Assembly: GCA_964474455.1 (NCBI GenBank) | Contig: CAYYSU010000027.1 | Location: 1 to 36,883 of the forward strand | Length of the DNA: 36,883 nucleotides | From: BM520 sp964474455 | Lineage (GTDB): Bacteria > Bacteroidota > Bacteroidia > Bacteroidales > BM520 | Direction: 5' to 3' | Part shown: piece by piece, positions 1-8,534 of the stretch | How positions within the stretch are numbered: position 1 is the stretch's first letter | Layout of the letters: each line of letters begins with the position of its first letter | The notes under the pieces: generated by a model | Told to the model about the DNA's origin: nothing | Database searches by the model: none | The model's input: only the letters and a program-made list of their open reading frames with translations | Position numbers and translations under genes: made by a program

Positions 1-60
1 TCATTGGCACACTTTCATCCGAAAAGGGTGGCACAGTTTGGAGCGAAATCGCCATGATGA
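1..60. mobile_element. IS21-like terminal sequence (IS end at window edge)
   Basis: Two tandem copies of a TGGCACAnTTT motif (starting near 5 and 30), each followed by a short CG-containing tail, resemble the multiple terminal repeats at the ends of IS21-family elements. The transposase genes would lie outside the window to the left. This is a resemblance from memory, not an alignment. No coding sequence is visible in bases 1-137. A TAATTTTG box (71-78) could serve as a -7 element for the next gene, but no -33 box was seen. Confidence 0.35.
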
Positions 61-137
61 AATATTTGATTAATTTTGAGCATTGGGAAAATGAATGTTA
101 GTAATTAAAAAAGTAAAATAAAAGTGCAACGTAAACA

Positions 138-1277
138 ATGAAAAAATATCTTACAATTATAATTGTCATATTATTAACGGCAATCATATTCCTGCCACAG
201 CAGGCAAGAGCTCAATCGCCTGAAAAGATGAGCTATCAGGCTGTAATCAGAGATACTGATGATAATTTGATAAGCGAAACCCAAGTTGGAGTGCAGATAA
301 GTATTTTACAAAGCTCTGCCAACGGAACCGCGGTTTACATTGAAACGCAAACCCCAACTACAAATATTAATGGTTTGATAAGCCTGGCAATTGGTGAAGG
401 CACAGTTCAGAGTGGTAATTTTTCAGCTATAGAATGGTCTGAAGGACTTTTTTTCATTAAAACAGAAACCGACCCTACCGGAGGAACCAATTACACTATA
501 ACCGGCACCAGTCAACTGCTTAGTGTGCCCTATGCTTTGCATGCCAAGGAAATCGACCCTAGCGTACCGCAAGGCACACAACCAGGTGAGATGCAGTACT
601 GGGATGGTACATCATGGACAATAATCCCTCCCGGTTCTGAGGGTTCTGTATTAACTTTTGTAAATGGTGCACCAAGTTGGGAAGTTCAAAATATTATTCC
701 CGATGGTTTTATAGAAAACCCCATTACCGGAAAAATATGGATGGATCGCAACCTTGGAGCGTCACGAATAGCTACAAGCAGCAACGATGCTGATGCTTAT
801 GGTGACCTTTACCAGTGGGGACGTGCTTCCGACGGGCATGAAAGCCGCACCTCGGGTACAACCTCTACATTAAGCAATAGTGATACCCCCGGGCATGGCG
901 ATTTTATTATGAATGGCGACAGCCCTTTTGATTGGCGTGTACCGCAAAATGATAACCTGTGGCAGGGTGAAAACGGTATCAACAACCCTTGCCCTGACGG
1001 TTCCCGGCTACCAACCGAAACAGAGTGGGAAATAGAACGTACAAGCTGGAGTAGCAACAATGCTGCCGGTGCTTTTAACTCTCCCCTTAAGTTGACCGTG
1101 GGTGGCTATCGCATCTTTAGCAATGGCTTGGTTTACAATGCCGGAGCTCGCGGCTACTATTGGTCTAGCACCGTAGATGGTTTAAATGCAAGAGAGCTGT
1201 ACTTTCTTAGTAGCAATTCCAATATTTACGGTGATTACAGGGCGCAGGGGCAGTCTGTTCGCTGCATTAAGGATTAA
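138..1277 (+). CDS. Secreted FISUMP-domain protein
   Basis: This is a 379-residue exported protein of unknown function. Residues 1-25 form a signal peptide ending in ARA before QS. Residues 26-140 are the N-terminal module common in Bacteroidota surface proteins, with the motifs MSYQAVIRD and LLSVPYALHAKE. The C-terminal part (about 190-379) matches the Fibrobacter succinogenes major paralogous domain: an opening GKIWMDRNLGAS, then CPDGSRLPTETEWE, then YYWSS, and a closing SVRCIKD. This domain has a C-type-lectin or formylglycine-enzyme-like look and occurs in many paralogues per genome. No T9SS tail is seen. The start is fixed by the signal peptide. Family call is firm, role is not. Confidence 0.85.
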   Translation: MKKYLTIIIVILLTAIIFLPQQARAQSPEKMSYQAVIRDTDDNLISETQVGVQISILQSSANGTAVYIETQTPTTNINGLISLAIGEGTVQSGNFSAIEWSEGLFFIKTETDPTGGTNYTITGTSQLLSVPYALHAKEIDPSVPQGTQPGEMQYWDGTSWTIIPPGSEGSVLTFVNGAPSWEVQNIIPDGFIENPITGKIWMDRNLGASRIATSSNDADAYGDLYQWGRASDGHESRTSGTTSTLSNSDTPGHGDFIMNGDSPFDWRVPQNDNLWQGENGINNPCPDGSRLPTETEWEIERTSWSSNNAAGAFNSPLKLTVGGYRIFSNGLVYNAGARGYYWSSTVDGLNARELYFLSSNSNIYGDYRAQGQSVRCIKD

Positions 1278-1461
1278 GCCCGTAGAATAAAATCGTCGAT
1301 TTTAATGCATTACTCCTCGGGGTTGATATTACTGATTTATCCAGTAAAATTGATGCTAAAAATCTCCGCCCAGGACGACAGGGAGTTTTTAATATATTTA
1401 TAAAAATCCTATACAGATTAGTGCCGACAAAAAAACTTCACCTTTTAAGAGGGCTTGTCTT

Positions 1462-2865
1462 ATGAAAAAATTATACACCATAAGTGTTTTATTATTTGTA
1501 TGTGCTTTTGCATATAGCCAAAATACCATTACAGGCACATTCCATGATCTTGCCAATAAGCAAATAACTCTAGTTGGCTATAATTGTTTTGATACTTATA
1601 TCATTGATAGTACTAAAGCTAATAAAGATGGAGAGTTTGAATTGTCATACAGCAAGCAAGACTTCGGCATGGGCTATCTTTTGTCGGAAGGCGATAAACC
1701 ATATATTGTTATTTTAGATGAAGGAGAATACATACAACTCCGGGGTCAAACATTAGAGCTTCCTGAAACAGTTAAAATTATTGAAGGACTACAAAACCAA
1801 TTATTTGAACAATACGCCTATGAGCATATGCGCCGCGAGCAAACCCTTAGCGCATGGAATTATCTGGAAAAAATATATCTCAAAGACACACTTTTTGCTG
1901 TTCATGATCAGCCCAAACAGGCGATAGAAAGAGAAAAAAAACGTATCAAAGTCGAAGATAGCTTGTTTTTGGATAGTATGGATCAAAATATCTATGCCGC
2001 CTGGTATTTACAGCTGCGAAAACTGGTGAGTTCCGTCGCTGCCATTGCACAATACAGAACCCAAGAGATTCCGGCTACCATAGAAGCTTTCAGAACATTG
2101 GAATATACCGATAACCGGATGTATAAAAGCGGACTGGTAAAAGAGTCGTTGGAAGCTCATTTTTGGTTGATCGAAAATAGTGGCCGCTCCCTGGATTCCG
2201 TTTATCTTGAAATGTATAAATCCATTGATATATTATATGAAAATCTTTTGGGCGACGAACTAAAGCTAAATGAAATAACAGAATACCTGTTTAAAATGCT
2301 GGAACAGCGCAGTTTGGTGAGGGCTTCTGAATATTTAGCGTTGAAACTTCTAAATGAGCAAGCATGCACCATCAACGATGATTTTTCTACCCAATTAGAG
2401 AGTTACCGTAAGATGAAAAAAGGCAACATTGCACCTGATATTGAATTTAATGACGATATTATTGCTCAGAGTTTTGAAACAGCTGATATTCCAAAAAAAT
2501 TATCTGCATTAGAGAGCGATTATACCGTTGTGGTTTTCGGTGCAAGTTGGTGCCCCACATGCCCGCAGGAGTTGTTGCAAATAGCAGGGTTATATGAAAA
2601 ATGGAAACAATATGGTATGGAGGTCGTTTTCGTTTCCCTGGATGTGGAGAAACAAATTTTTAATAGTTTTGTAAATCCTTTCCCCTTCATCAGCTTATGC
2701 GACTATCAGAAATGGGAAAGTCCGAGTGTAAAAAATTATTTTGTATTTGCTACACCAACAATATATCTGCTTGATAAAAAACGAAAAATATTGCTGCGCC
2801 CCAACTCGGTAAGGCAATTGGATGCGTGGGTAGATTGGTCTTTGGTTCAAGGGAATAAAAAATAA
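1462..2865 (+). CDS. TlpA-like thioredoxin-fold protein with DUF4369-type N-terminus
   Basis: This 467-residue protein has a signal peptide (residues 1-19, cut near AYSQ). An N-terminal beta-rich domain of DUF4369 type (about 20-110) is followed by a long helical middle. The C-terminal thioredoxin-like domain (about 330-467) carries the redox motif Trp-Cys364-Pro-Thr-Cys367 and a downstream cis-proline region (TPTIYLLD). The family is expected to act as a periplasmic thiol-disulfide oxidoreductase, as in TlpA/ResA proteins; the active-site dipeptide Pro-Thr is common there. The substrate is unknown. The start ATG overlaps the TGA of an upstream open frame that has no start codon. Confidence 0.85.
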   Translation: MKKLYTISVLLFVCAFAYSQNTITGTFHDLANKQITLVGYNCFDTYIIDSTKANKDGEFELSYSKQDFGMGYLLSEGDKPYIVILDEGEYIQLRGQTLELPETVKIIEGLQNQLFEQYAYEHMRREQTLSAWNYLEKIYLKDTLFAVHDQPKQAIEREKKRIKVEDSLFLDSMDQNIYAAWYLQLRKLVSSVAAIAQYRTQEIPATIEAFRTLEYTDNRMYKSGLVKESLEAHFWLIENSGRSLDSVYLEMYKSIDILYENLLGDELKLNEITEYLFKMLEQRSLVRASEYLALKLLNEQACTINDDFSTQLESYRKMKKGNIAPDIEFNDDIIAQSFETADIPKKLSALESDYTVVVFGASWCPTCPQELLQIAGLYEKWKQYGMEVVFVSLDVEKQIFNSFVNPFPFISLCDYQKWESPSVKNYFVFATPTIYLLDKKRKILLRPNSVRQLDAWVDWSLVQGNKK

Positions 2866-2973
2866 AGATATAACCCTAAAATATCTAAATGATATAAACG
2901 CACAACTGTTTGGTCATTACAATGTTAGGTATAACAAAAACACTTACTCCAAAGGCTGGTATATACACACAGC

Positions 2974-3004
2974 TTGTAAGCCTCAGCAATTAGATGCATC
3001 TTTG
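2974..3004 (+). promoter_or_regulatory. Candidate Bacteroidota promoter for the T9SS protein gene
   Basis: TTG at 2974-2976 and CATCTTTG at 2997-3004 are 20 bases apart. This fits the Bacteroidota primary-sigma consensus (TTTG, 19-21 bases, TAnnTTTG) with one mismatch in the -7 box. It lies 34 bases before the start codon of the next gene. Confidence 0.5.
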
Positions 3005-3037
3005 TGCCCTTAAAAATGTAACGTTATTTTATCTACT

Positions 3038-3910
3038 ATGAAAAATTTTATTTTATGTCTTGCAGTTGCTTTGGCAGCAATTTCTGTTCAGGCGCAACGT
3101 ACCTCATTTGAAACTACTGAAGGCTATACTGTTGGCGAATTTATCCATGGCGTAAATGGCTGGCAGGAGACTTCAAACACATCAAATTATTTCTCCATAA
3201 CCGATGAAAAATCATCAGAGGGTGGGAATTCATTAAAAATAAATTATGATAATAGCCAGCCTTTGAGTTTTGCAGATTGGAATTTTGCAGAACCACTGCC
3301 TGTGGAAGACAACCTGGAAATCTCCATGGACGTTTATCCCCCCGGTGGAAGTACCACTCTTTACTGGAAAATCATGGCAAATGATGAATATGCTGCGTAT
3401 ATCATTATTCAGGAAAGCTATATGTTCCCGGCAGTAGTTAATCAGGTTAATCCGGTGCCCATAGCAATGGCGGAGATAAATGTTAATGCATTCAACGAGA
3501 TAAAGCTAAGCTTTAATTATACCGACCAGACCATTACATACTACGCAAACGGACAACAGATCCATCAGGACGAACTTTGGGGATCTCACGAAGCCATAGA
3601 TAAATACTCGTTTGAGGCATTCCTTTTTGAAGATATGTACATGGATAACTTTCAAACCAATACCAACGTGGGTATGGAGAAGTTTAACGACATTGGCTTC
3701 ACACACCACATTCAGAACAACACCCTGAATCTGCAGAGTGACGTTAAAATGGACGCCATTGAGATTTATCATATTTCCGGGCGACTGGTTCATTCCGAAG
3801 ATCTGAATAGCTGCCAGCAGTCTGTTGCTATTTCATCCTTAACTTCAGCTGTCCACATTGCCCGTCTGAAGATGAACAATCAGTGGTATTCTTTTAAATT
3901 TATAAAATAG
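3038..3910 (+). CDS. Secreted protein with T9SS type A-like C-terminal domain
   Basis: This is a 290-residue exported protein. Residues 1-19 form a signal peptide (ending VQAQ). Residues 20-205 look like a beta-sandwich of the concanavalin/LamG type, with motifs such as FNEIKLSFNYTDQTITYYANG that resemble laminin-G-like domains. The last 75 residues resemble a type IX secretion sorting domain: a strand-rich segment with MDAIEIYHISGRLVHSED and a closing WYSFKFIK. The usual YPNP-like entry motif is replaced by HHIQNNTLNLQS, so the sorting call is inferred from the rest of the domain. A promoter lies just upstream and a strong terminator downstream, so it is probably monocistronic. Confidence 0.75.
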   Translation: MKNFILCLAVALAAISVQAQRTSFETTEGYTVGEFIHGVNGWQETSNTSNYFSITDEKSSEGGNSLKINYDNSQPLSFADWNFAEPLPVEDNLEISMDVYPPGGSTTLYWKIMANDEYAAYIIIQESYMFPAVVNQVNPVPIAMAEINVNAFNEIKLSFNYTDQTITYYANGQQIHQDELWGSHEAIDKYSFEAFLFEDMYMDNFQTNTNVGMEKFNDIGFTHHIQNNTLNLQSDVKMDAIEIYHISGRLVHSEDLNSCQQSVAISSLTSAVHIARLKMNNQWYSFKFIK

Positions 3911-3954
3911 AGCTGCCGCTTTTCAAATATTTATCATAAAGCCATAAGCTTTAT

Positions 3955-4001
3955 AAAGAATCCGATAAAAGATATCCACAGACTTTTATCGGATTCTTTT
4001 T
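3955..4001 (+). terminator. Strong intrinsic terminator
   Basis: A perfect 17-base-pair inverted repeat (3955-3971 with 3983-3999) has an 11-base loop, and its right arm ends in a T tract. It ends transcription of the T9SS protein gene. Because the left arm begins with AAA, it might also work in reverse. Confidence 0.85.
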
Positions 4002-4231
4002 GGTGTCGAGAGCCTGACACCGGGTTTGTTTTACACACCAAGCTGACAAAAAGACATGTATAAATTGGATTTATTGTCATAATGACGTTTTGCTGATTGG
4101 GTATATAAGTGTGGTGTAAAACACTGAAAAACAGGGTTTTATAGTTTTGTTGAACCTGTTCAATTACTGCTTCGGCATTTTTTTTGATGGAGTGTTAAGT
4201 GATAAAAAATTTATTGTTTAACTAAAAGTAT
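4002..4231. other. Leader/intergenic region upstream of hsp20
   Basis: With the terminator before it, this belongs to a 334-base gap without a gene. It holds a small hairpin (GGTGTC 4002-4007 with GACACC 4016-4021) and a wider inverted repeat (GTTTTACAC 4028-4036 with GTGTAAAAC 4114-4122). A TAGTTTTG box (4142-4149) fits a -7 element, but no -33 partner is seen at the usual spacing. No CIRCE-type heat-shock operator was recognised. Confidence 0.4.
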
Positions 4232-4237
4232 GGAGGA
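4232..4237 (+). promoter_or_regulatory. Strong Shine-Dalgarno site of hsp20
   Basis: GGAGGA sits seven bases before the ATG at 4245. Most genes here lack such a motif, as is usual for Bacteroidota, so this one stands out and supports the chosen start. Confidence 0.6.
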
Positions 4238-4244
4238 TTAAATT

Positions 4245-4682
4245 ATGTCACTTGTAAAATTTTCTAATCAAATGCCAGGCTTATTCGACCGCTTTTTTGA
4301 AAACGATTTATTTGATTGGTCGAATCGTAATTATTCAAACACAAACACTACCCTTCCAGCTGTAAACATCAAAGAAGATAAGGATGGTTTCGAAGTAGAA
4401 ATGTCAGCTCCTGGGTTGGATAAGAAGGATTTCAAAATAGAGATTAACAACAAAGTCTTGACTATCTCTTCTGAAAAAACGGTTGAAAATGAAGCCAAAG
4501 AGGGAGAGCTGTTTACTCGTAGAGAGTTTAGCTATCAGTCATTTAGTCGTTCATTTACTTTGCCTGAAACCGTAGAGGATAATAGAATTAAGGCCAAGTA
4601 CGAGAAGGGAATACTATATGTTGGCATTCCTAAAAAAGAGGAAGCTAAACCAAAGCCTGTAAGGCAAATTGAAATCAAGTAA
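4245..4682 (+). CDS. Small heat-shock protein, Hsp20/alpha-crystallin family
   Basis: This 145-residue protein is an ATP-independent cytoplasmic holdase that keeps unfolding proteins from aggregating. The alpha-crystallin domain covers about residues 38-137: it opens with LPAVNIKEDKDGFEVEMSAPG, has LDKKDFKIEINNKVLTISS, and closes with the conserved AKYEKGILYVGIPK. The short C-terminal tail lacks a clear I-x-I/V motif, ending in VRQIEIK, which may substitute for it. The N-terminal arm contains the aromatic FDRFFENDLFDW segment typical of the family. It has its own Shine-Dalgarno site and terminator, so it is a single-gene unit. Confidence 0.95.
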   Translation: MSLVKFSNQMPGLFDRFFENDLFDWSNRNYSNTNTTLPAVNIKEDKDGFEVEMSAPGLDKKDFKIEINNKVLTISSEKTVENEAKEGELFTRREFSYQSFSRSFTLPETVEDNRIKAKYEKGILYVGIPKKEEAKPKPVRQIEIK

Positions 4683-4691
4683 TTTAGAGAT

Positions 4692-4723
4692 ATCAGCCAG
4701 CCATTAATGGTTGGCTGATTTTA
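4692..4723 (+). terminator. Intrinsic terminator of hsp20
   Basis: An 11-base stem (4692-4702 with 4709-4719, one G-T pair) closes a six-base loop and is followed by TTTT. It lies 10 bases after the hsp20 stop codon. Confidence 0.8.
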
Positions 4724-4877
4724 ACTCTGCTAATTTCTAATTGTCTAATAAGTAAAAACTTAGGTAGCTGCAATACACAACCCGGACGTCGTATTAAACT
4801 GCCTTATTACTAACTGTGTTTTCCCGCTTTTATTAGACCTTGCCATCGTTATAAACAAGGATTTTCGAATGGAGCTG

Positions 4878-4910
4878 CCTCTCTGTGCACCTCCGCGCCA
4901 CCCCGTGTTT
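4878..4910. repeat. Degenerate CTCTGTG-type intergenic repeat
   Basis: The stretch has a loose seven-base rhythm (CTCTGTG, CTCCGCG, CCCCGTG) of a kind seen between genes in many bacteria, Bacteroidota included. It lies just downstream of the convergent beta-helix gene. Its role is unknown; the identification is by resemblance. Confidence 0.4.
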
Positions 4911-4917
4911 CTTATTA

Positions 4918-6546
4918 TTAATATACAATAAGCTTCTTTGCCAATTCATTTTTTCCTATTCTTATTCTCATAATGTATACTCCAGCCTTAAAAGAGGAAA
5001 AATCCAATTCCTGATAATTTCCAAACAGGACTTCCTGCAGCACGTTATTCCCTCTCAAATCCTCCACACGAACTTCAGCTGTATCGAACTCCTGTTCAGG
5101 AAAAGATATAATCACTTTACCATCTGTTGGGTTCGGATAAGCCGATACAGCTTCAATCATCTCAATCTTAGGTATTGAAACATGCGACTGGTTTTCATAC
5201 GCACCAATGTCGATGATTCCCTGCACAACTCTATCAAGACCCGCGAGGTCAAATTCAGGAATCAACAGTCCGGTGGTGTCAGGATTACCTGCATTGATAC
5301 AGGGTGAGTTGAAGTCCAAGGCGTAAGGATGATTACTTGTGTAGAGGAAATGCGGATCAATGTCGATATTATTTTCATATATTCCATCATAAGAAACCGT
5401 ATCATTAAGACCAAAATCTTCAATGCCACCCTCTATATCACAGTAGAAAAAGTTCGGATCGGAACACGGATCAAGATACACCTGATCACCTGATTCTGCT
5501 GCAGTATTAGCAAAAAGAATCGTGTTATAAATTGAAGGGTCAGTATAGTTAAAAGCCACGCCACCACCTTTCCCATATTGAGAGTCATAAACTGCTTGAT
5601 TATTACAAATTGTATTATTCACTAATAATGCATCACAATGACCGCAATAGATACCTCCTCCAAGAGAAGTTGACAGATTTCCGGATATAAGATTATTACA
5701 TACAAAAATATCTGATCCGGCAGCATAAACGCCACCTCCCACTGAGCTTTCATTATCAGTAATGATATTATTTGAAATGACAATATCCTCACAGCCCAGA
5801 AGATATATCCCGCCTCCGTATCCAAGACTCCATATCTGATTATTATGCAACTTATTGTTGCGAATAGAAATACGTTGAGATAAATTTATATATATCCCGG
5901 ATCCATATGCACACCCATATCCCGGATTCAAGGAGTGATCAGAGATAGTGTTGTTTTCAATAATAACATCCGAAGCACTATTTATATAAATCCCGCCTCC
6001 ATAGTATGCCAGGTTATTGGCAGAGATCGTATTTCCCATAATACTCGCTGAAGAATTCTCAATAACAATTCCTCCCCCATTGTTATACCAACTGTTAAAG
6101 TGATTATTGATAATCCGGTTATTCTCTATGGATGGTGATGCACCATTTATGTATATACCAAGACCGGCTGAAATTTCACTTAACCTTTTATAGTCAGGGC
6201 CTTCAGCATTGGTAATAGTAAATCCAGCCAACCGGGCATCTTTCGTTTCACCATTTACAAATTGAACCAGACGCCAGTTCTCCTGATTCCCATCAATAAT
6301 AGTTTGCTCAATATAATCAGGATTATTAGTTGTAAGAAAGAGGCTCCCCACCACGATATCCTTGCCAAGGAAATCGATGGTTTCGATGTAGCTACCGGGA
6401 TGCACAAGCACTGTGTCGCCGGGATTGGCATTGTCGATACCTTCCTGGATGGTGGTGTAGTCGCCGGAGCCATCGTGGTTAATATTGATGATGTTCGCGT
6501 AGAGGCAAACGGGAATGAGGAGGATGAGGGATATATAGTACTTCAT
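4918..6546 (-). CDS. Secreted parallel beta-helix protein with T9SS sorting domain
   Basis: This 542-residue protein starts with a signal peptide (residues 1-17, cut near LYA). The segment YTTIQEGIDNANPGDTVLVHPG is the usual N-terminal cap of Pel/DUF1565-type right-handed beta-helices. About residues 95-370 carry repeated coils with the pattern N-N-x-I-x-x-N and GGGIY(I/L/C), typical of PbH1 repeats. Residues about 465-542 form a T9SS type A sorting domain: AYPNPTDGKVIISF, VEDLRGNNV, and a final AGVYIMRIRIG...KLIVY. The protein is probably carried over the outer membrane and anchored or released. Carbohydrate binding or cleavage is possible, but no catalytic residues were identified. It is transcribed towards hsp20. 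Confidence 0.88.
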   Translation of the reverse strand: MKYYISLILLIPVCLYANIININHDGSGDYTTIQEGIDNANPGDTVLVHPGSYIETIDFLGKDIVVGSLFLTTNNPDYIEQTIIDGNQENWRLVQFVNGETKDARLAGFTITNAEGPDYKRLSEISAGLGIYINGASPSIENNRIINNHFNSWYNNGGGIVIENSSASIMGNTISANNLAYYGGGIYINSASDVIIENNTISDHSLNPGYGCAYGSGIYINLSQRISIRNNKLHNNQIWSLGYGGGIYLLGCEDIVISNNIITDNESSVGGGVYAAGSDIFVCNNLISGNLSTSLGGGIYCGHCDALLVNNTICNNQAVYDSQYGKGGGVAFNYTDPSIYNTILFANTAAESGDQVYLDPCSDPNFFYCDIEGGIEDFGLNDTVSYDGIYENNIDIDPHFLYTSNHPYALDFNSPCINAGNPDTTGLLIPEFDLAGLDRVVQGIIDIGAYENQSHVSIPKIEMIEAVSAYPNPTDGKVIISFPEQEFDTAEVRVEDLRGNNVLQEVLFGNYQELDFSSFKAGVYIMRIRIGKNELAKKLIVY

Positions 6547-6658
6547 AGTTGAAGGGTTTCAGCGTAAAGGTAAGAAATTTTTTCGGGAGGAAGATTGCTT
6601 CATCATCCACATTCCGCTGCATTTTGGGGGCGCTTCGTAAGAGCAAAACAGACATAAC

Positions 6659-6680
6659 CCCCGGGCTTAGCCACCCGGGG
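6659..6680. repeat. GC-rich hairpin (REP-like or terminator-like)
   Basis: CCCCGGG (6659-6665) pairs with CCCGGGG (6674-6680) around an eight-base loop. It sits upstream of the beta-helix gene and downstream of the truncated hsdR. On the minus strand there is no T tract after the stem, so it looks more like an extragenic palindrome than a classic terminator. Confidence 0.45.
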
Positions 6681-6729
6681 TAAAATTAATACATTCACCT
6701 TAGATATAGGAAATCAAATCTTCGTTGAC

Positions 6730-6785
6730 AGTGTCCCATTAAGTGTGTAAGTCGGTTTTGGACTTCCCCTGAAAAAGTGGACACT
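6730..6785. mobile_element. IS-end-like scar next to truncated hsdR
   Basis: AGTGTCC (6730-6736) and GGACACT (6779-6785) form a terminal inverted repeat around 42 bases. The right part (about 6766-6785) looks like an IS3-type end, while the left part resembles ends of other IS families. No transposase is present, so this may be a deletion remnant or a miniature element. It lies eight bases from the premature stop of hsdR. Confidence 0.45.
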
Positions 6786-6793
6786 CAGTTAAG

Positions 6794-8431
6794 CTATGCA
6801 ACGTTTTCAAAATCATTGATTATATAATCGAGCATTGGCTCCACAAAGCTGTAATGTGCAAAGACCTCCTTTCGGGGAATATCACCTTTGAGGACCTTTA
6901 TTTTCTCCAGCGCCTTTTGAAGCACAATCTTATAGTCACTCTCTATCTCTTCCCTTATAAGGCGAAGCGTATATCCATCAGCAATAGAAGCATTGTAGTA
7001 ATATTTATGGATATAGTTCCCAAACAGATCTTTGGAGTAGTGATCCTTTGTGATCAATGGAGTGCCGGTAAGTCCTATTTTAATGGCATGGGGGTCAGAT
7101 TGGGTAAGGTTTGCCAGGAAGCTACCCTCGGGATTATAGCTGCGATGCACTTCATCCAGAAAATATATTCTTTGAATATTGATATCGTAATCCTGCGTTT
7201 GTGTAACACTGGAGTCTTCGCTGAATTTATGAATATTTACCACTGTAATTTCAGCCTTACCGGAGTTATTATGAATGGCAGTTGTTGTTTTTATGGATTT
7301 CACAAACTCTGTTTTGGATTCCACAAGATGCACTATGAGTCCACGAGCTGAAAATTCTCTTTTTGCCTGTGTTAGCAGATCTAAGCGGTCGACAATAAAA
7401 TAGAACTTGGGAATAATTTTCTTCTGCTGAAAATAGTCGGTCAGAAAGCGCACATTATAGTAGGCCAGAGCTGTTTTGCCACTTCCCTGCGTATGCCAGA
7501 TAATTCCTTTTTTGACACCGTTGTCCAATTTTCTTTCAATGGCCTTAGTAGCAAAGATCTGTGGGTAACGCATGATATGTTTTTCAATACCATTAAGTTC
7601 ATCCACATAAACAATAGCATATTTTAGGATGAAAGAGAGCCGTTCCTTTGAAAACAGGGACGTTAGGATTCTATTTGTAGGAGTTTTAGGATTCTTATTG
7701 GTAATAAACTCCGGTGAATTCTTAATTACTGCGAGATTATTATCTTTCAGCACATAATTTTCAAGGGCATCATCTTCATCTGACAGAATATCAATAAAAT
7801 TAAAGATTTCTTCCTCTCTCAGGTAGTTAAAGATTGGTGCTTTGTATGAAGGTGAAGCATAGAAGGCTCCTTGCAGCGGTTCAATGTCATGGTTATCATA
7901 TTCCATATTATTGGAGAAAACCATCAGCTGCGTAATATTCACAAACTTTCTGAACTTCTTATTTTGGAATCGTCTGTTTATGCGGTCTCGTTCTGCAATA
8001 ATTCCGTCGCGGTTATTGGGCTTCTTAACCTCAATGAAAGCCAGTGGCATTCCATTTATCAGCAGAATAATGTCGGGACGAAACTCTTCATCCCCATTCT
8101 TATAAGTCAGTTCAGTAACAACATGAAAGGAGTTGTTATTGAAGTTTTCAAAATCGATAAGTTTCACGCCTGAATTGCTGGTCAATTTTTCGAAAAAGGC
8201 CTTACCCAGGTCTTCATTATCCAGCAACAGAGAAGTTTCAACCAAAAGGCGATCAATCTCTTCCGGTTCCAAATCAGGGTTGATTTTTTGAATGGAATCT
8301 TTAAAGATATGCGTAAAAATATTTGTTTCGATATCCCATTTTTCATCATTAAGGGATAAGTATTGGTATCCTAATCTGGTCAGATGAAGAATGGCCGGAA
8401 TCTTAACCCTTGAGTCTTCGTTAAATTTCAT
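6794..8431 (-). pseudogene. hsdR: Type I restriction endonuclease subunit R, 3'-truncated
   Basis: HsdR is the motor and nuclease subunit of type I restriction enzymes and is usually about 1000 residues; this frame has 545. The N-terminal nuclease domain is intact: Asp120 (RPD) with Glu134-x-Lys136 (IEVKKP) form the PD-(D/E)xK site. The first helicase domain has the Walker A motif GSGKT (Lys319), the DEVH box (Asp426) and motif III (GLTGTP). The frame then ends shortly after YSFVEPMLDYIINDFEN, where relatives continue into the second helicase domain and the HsdM-binding C-terminus. The stop lies eight bases from IS-end-like sequence. No hsdM or hsdS is in the window. ATP-driven translocation should be lost; residual nuclease activity cannot be excluded. 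Confidence 0.85.
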
Positions 8432-8534
8432 TTCGTGCGTTAGTAGTTATTAGGTTGCAAGGTAAGGTAATATTCGTAAAACTCATGCATCCCAACCTTA
8501 TATATATTTCCAATCTGAAGGGAATCCCATTTGA

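Noticed and set aside
4918..6546. Repeated GGGIY units as a DNA repeat array or CRISPR
   Set aside because: The periodicity is at protein level, from beta-helix coils; the DNA copies differ and there are no spacers.
6250..8460. Complete type I restriction-modification locus
   Set aside because: Only a truncated hsdR is present; no methylase or specificity gene and no other defence gene was found nearby.
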